Positions 5,414-6,472 of a stretch of 6,472 nucleotides of DNA are shown here, in pieces. Below the pieces are notes generated by a model. The model searched no databases, was not told the origin of the DNA, and was given only the letters and a program-made list of their open reading frames with translations. The position numbers were made by a program, and so were the translations under genes. How positions within the stretch are numbered: the first letter of the stretch is position 1; each line of letters opens with the position of its first letter. This DNA is from Chloroflexota bacterium (GTDB taxonomy: Bacteria; Chloroflexota; Dehalococcoidia; JACPQK01). The stretch spans positions 1-6,472 of the forward strand of contig JACPQK010000123.1 of NCBI GenBank assembly GCA_016190535.1, written 5' to 3'.

Positions 5414-6472
5414 GTGGCTACGGAGACACGGCAACAGTGTCTTCTGGAGCGTTACTCCACCTTCCTGCCCCTGACAGCGGAGACCCCACGTATCACCCTG
5501 GGAGAAGGCACCACCCCCCTGTTACGTGCCCGGCGTCTGGGCTCTCTGGTGCGTGCCGAGCTCTACTTCAAGCTGGAGTCGTGTAACCCCACCGGCTCCT
5601 TCAAGGACCGGGGCATGGTGCTGGCCGTAGCCAAGGCCCTGGAGGCGGGCAGCCCAGCCCTCATTTGTGCCTCTACCGGCAATACCAGTGCCTCGGCGGC
5701 TGCCTATGGGGCCGCGGCGGGCCTGGCTACCTTCGTCTTCGTGCCCAAGGGGAATATTGCCCTGGGCAAGCTGGCCCAGGCCCTGGCTTACGGCGCCCGG
5801 GTAGTGGCTATCGAGGGCAACTTTGACCAGTGTCTCCGCCTGGTGAGGGCCCTGAGCCAGAAGCACCCTGTGACCCTGGTGAACTCTGTGAACCCCCACC
5901 GTATCGAGGGCCAGAAGACCGCCGCCTTTGAGATCGTGGACGCTCTGGGTGAGGCCCCGGACTATCTCTTTATCCCGGTGGGCAATGCGGGGAACATCAC
6001 TGCCTACTGGCGGGGCTTCTGCCAGTACCATGAGGCGGAGAGGGCGAGACAGAGGCCCCGCATGATGGGCTTCGAGGCGGAGGGGGCGGCCCCCATCGCC
6101 CGAGGGGAGCCTGTAGCCGAGCCCCGCACCGTTGCCACCGCCATCCGCATCGGCAATCCGGCCTCGTGGCAGGGGGCGGTGGCCGCCCGGGACCAGTCCC
6201 GGGGCAGCATTGACTGGGTAAGCGACCAGGAGATACTGGAGGCCTACCGCCTCATGGCGCAGCAGGAAGGGGTCTTTGGCGAGCCGGCCTCGGCCGCCTC
6301 CCTGGCCGGCCTGCTCAAGCTCTCCCGGCAGGGGATGGACTTCTCGGGGAAACGGGTGGTGTGCGTGGTGACAGGAAGCGGCCTAAAGGACCCAGAGATA
6401 GCCCTGGAGCACGCTCCACCCCTGCTGGAGTTGCCTGCCCAAGCAGCCGCCGTAGAGGCTGCCCTGGGCTGG
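5414..6472 (+). CDS. thrC: Threonine synthase (PLP-dependent), open at the window edge
   Basis: Converts O-phospho-L-homoserine to L-threonine and phosphate. All 353 visible codons are open and the frame is still open at the last base; since short-class enzymes are about 350 residues, the stop is probably close. Fold type II PLP landmarks: GEGTTPL (30-36), NPTGSFKDRG with the PLP-binding Lys64, ASTGNTSASAAAYGA with Asn90 that contacts the cofactor, and the phosphate-binding loop GNAGN (190-194) within IPVGNAGNITAYWRGF. VVTGSGLKDP lies near the C-terminus as in homologues. The N-terminus lacks the long extension of the plant and yeast/E. coli classes. GTG at 5414 starts 2 nt after the hom stop codon, with GAGG at 5404-5407 and 6-nt spacing, so it is probably translationally coupled to hom. 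Confidence 0.95.
   Translation, partial: MATETRQQCLLERYSTFLPLTAETPRITLGEGTTPLLRARRLGSLVRAELYFKLESCNPTGSFKDRGMVLAVAKALEAGSPALICASTGNTSASAAAYGAAAGLATFVFVPKGNIALGKLAQALAYGARVVAIEGNFDQCLRLVRALSQKHPVTLVNSVNPHRIEGQKTAAFEIVDALGEAPDYLFIPVGNAGNITAYWRGFCQYHEAERARQRPRMMGFEAEGAAPIARGEPVAEPRTVATAIRIGNPASWQGAVAARDQSRGSIDWVSDQEILEAYRLMAQQEGVFGEPASAASLAGLLKLSRQGMDFSGKRVVCVVTGSGLKDPEIALEHAPPLLELPAQAAAVEAALGW

Overview
The window is GC-rich chromosomal DNA from a bacterium, with sigma-70-type promoters and frequent GTG and TTG starts. The class A RNase P RNA, the C+ (zinc-ligand) form of S18, the rpsF-ssb-rpsR order and the later genes together suggest Chloroflexota, perhaps Dehalococcoidia. That placement is recalled gene-content impression, not a search result. 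The window is a housekeeping region. I see no mobile element, CRISPR array, tRNA or defence system.

Layout. Bases 1-318 (minus strand) hold the promoter and first 84 codons of a cysteine-rich CCG-domain (HdrB/GlpC-type) iron-sulfur protein that leaves the window on the left. Bases 319-599 are a gene-free divergent spacer with G/C-rich inverted repeats. Bases 600-1070 (plus strand) carry a promoter and the whole rnpB gene. Bases 1106-1480 (minus strand) encode a 124-residue protein of the pyridoxamine 5'-phosphate oxidase-like split-barrel family, convergent with rnpB, with its own promoter at 1525-1553. Bases 1554-1818 are a second gene-free divergent spacer with a cluster of hairpins. From a strong extended -10 promoter at 1819-1847, a plus-strand gene string runs to the right edge: rpsF, ssb, rpsR, a membrane-anchored SurA/PrsA-like protein, hom and thrC.

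How the genes fit. rpsF, ssb and rpsR form the classic S6/SSB/S18 unit, and ssb and rpsR overlap by 4 nt. The next three genes follow with no recognisable terminator or new promoter, so ribosome/replication genes, an extracytoplasmic folding factor and two enzymes of the aspartate-to-threonine pathway may share transcription. Hom makes homoserine and ThrC makes threonine from O-phosphohomoserine; the intermediate step (homoserine kinase, thrB) is not in the window. thrC is still open at the last base.

Points worth a second look are the loss of both signature histidines in the parvulin-like domain, a perfect 15-bp tandem duplication in the ssb tail with no usual SSB acidic tip, a hairpin next to the ssb ribosome-binding site, a long P19 arm in RNase P RNA, and the hairpin clusters in both divergent spacers. 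Nothing here clearly amounts to an undescribed system.
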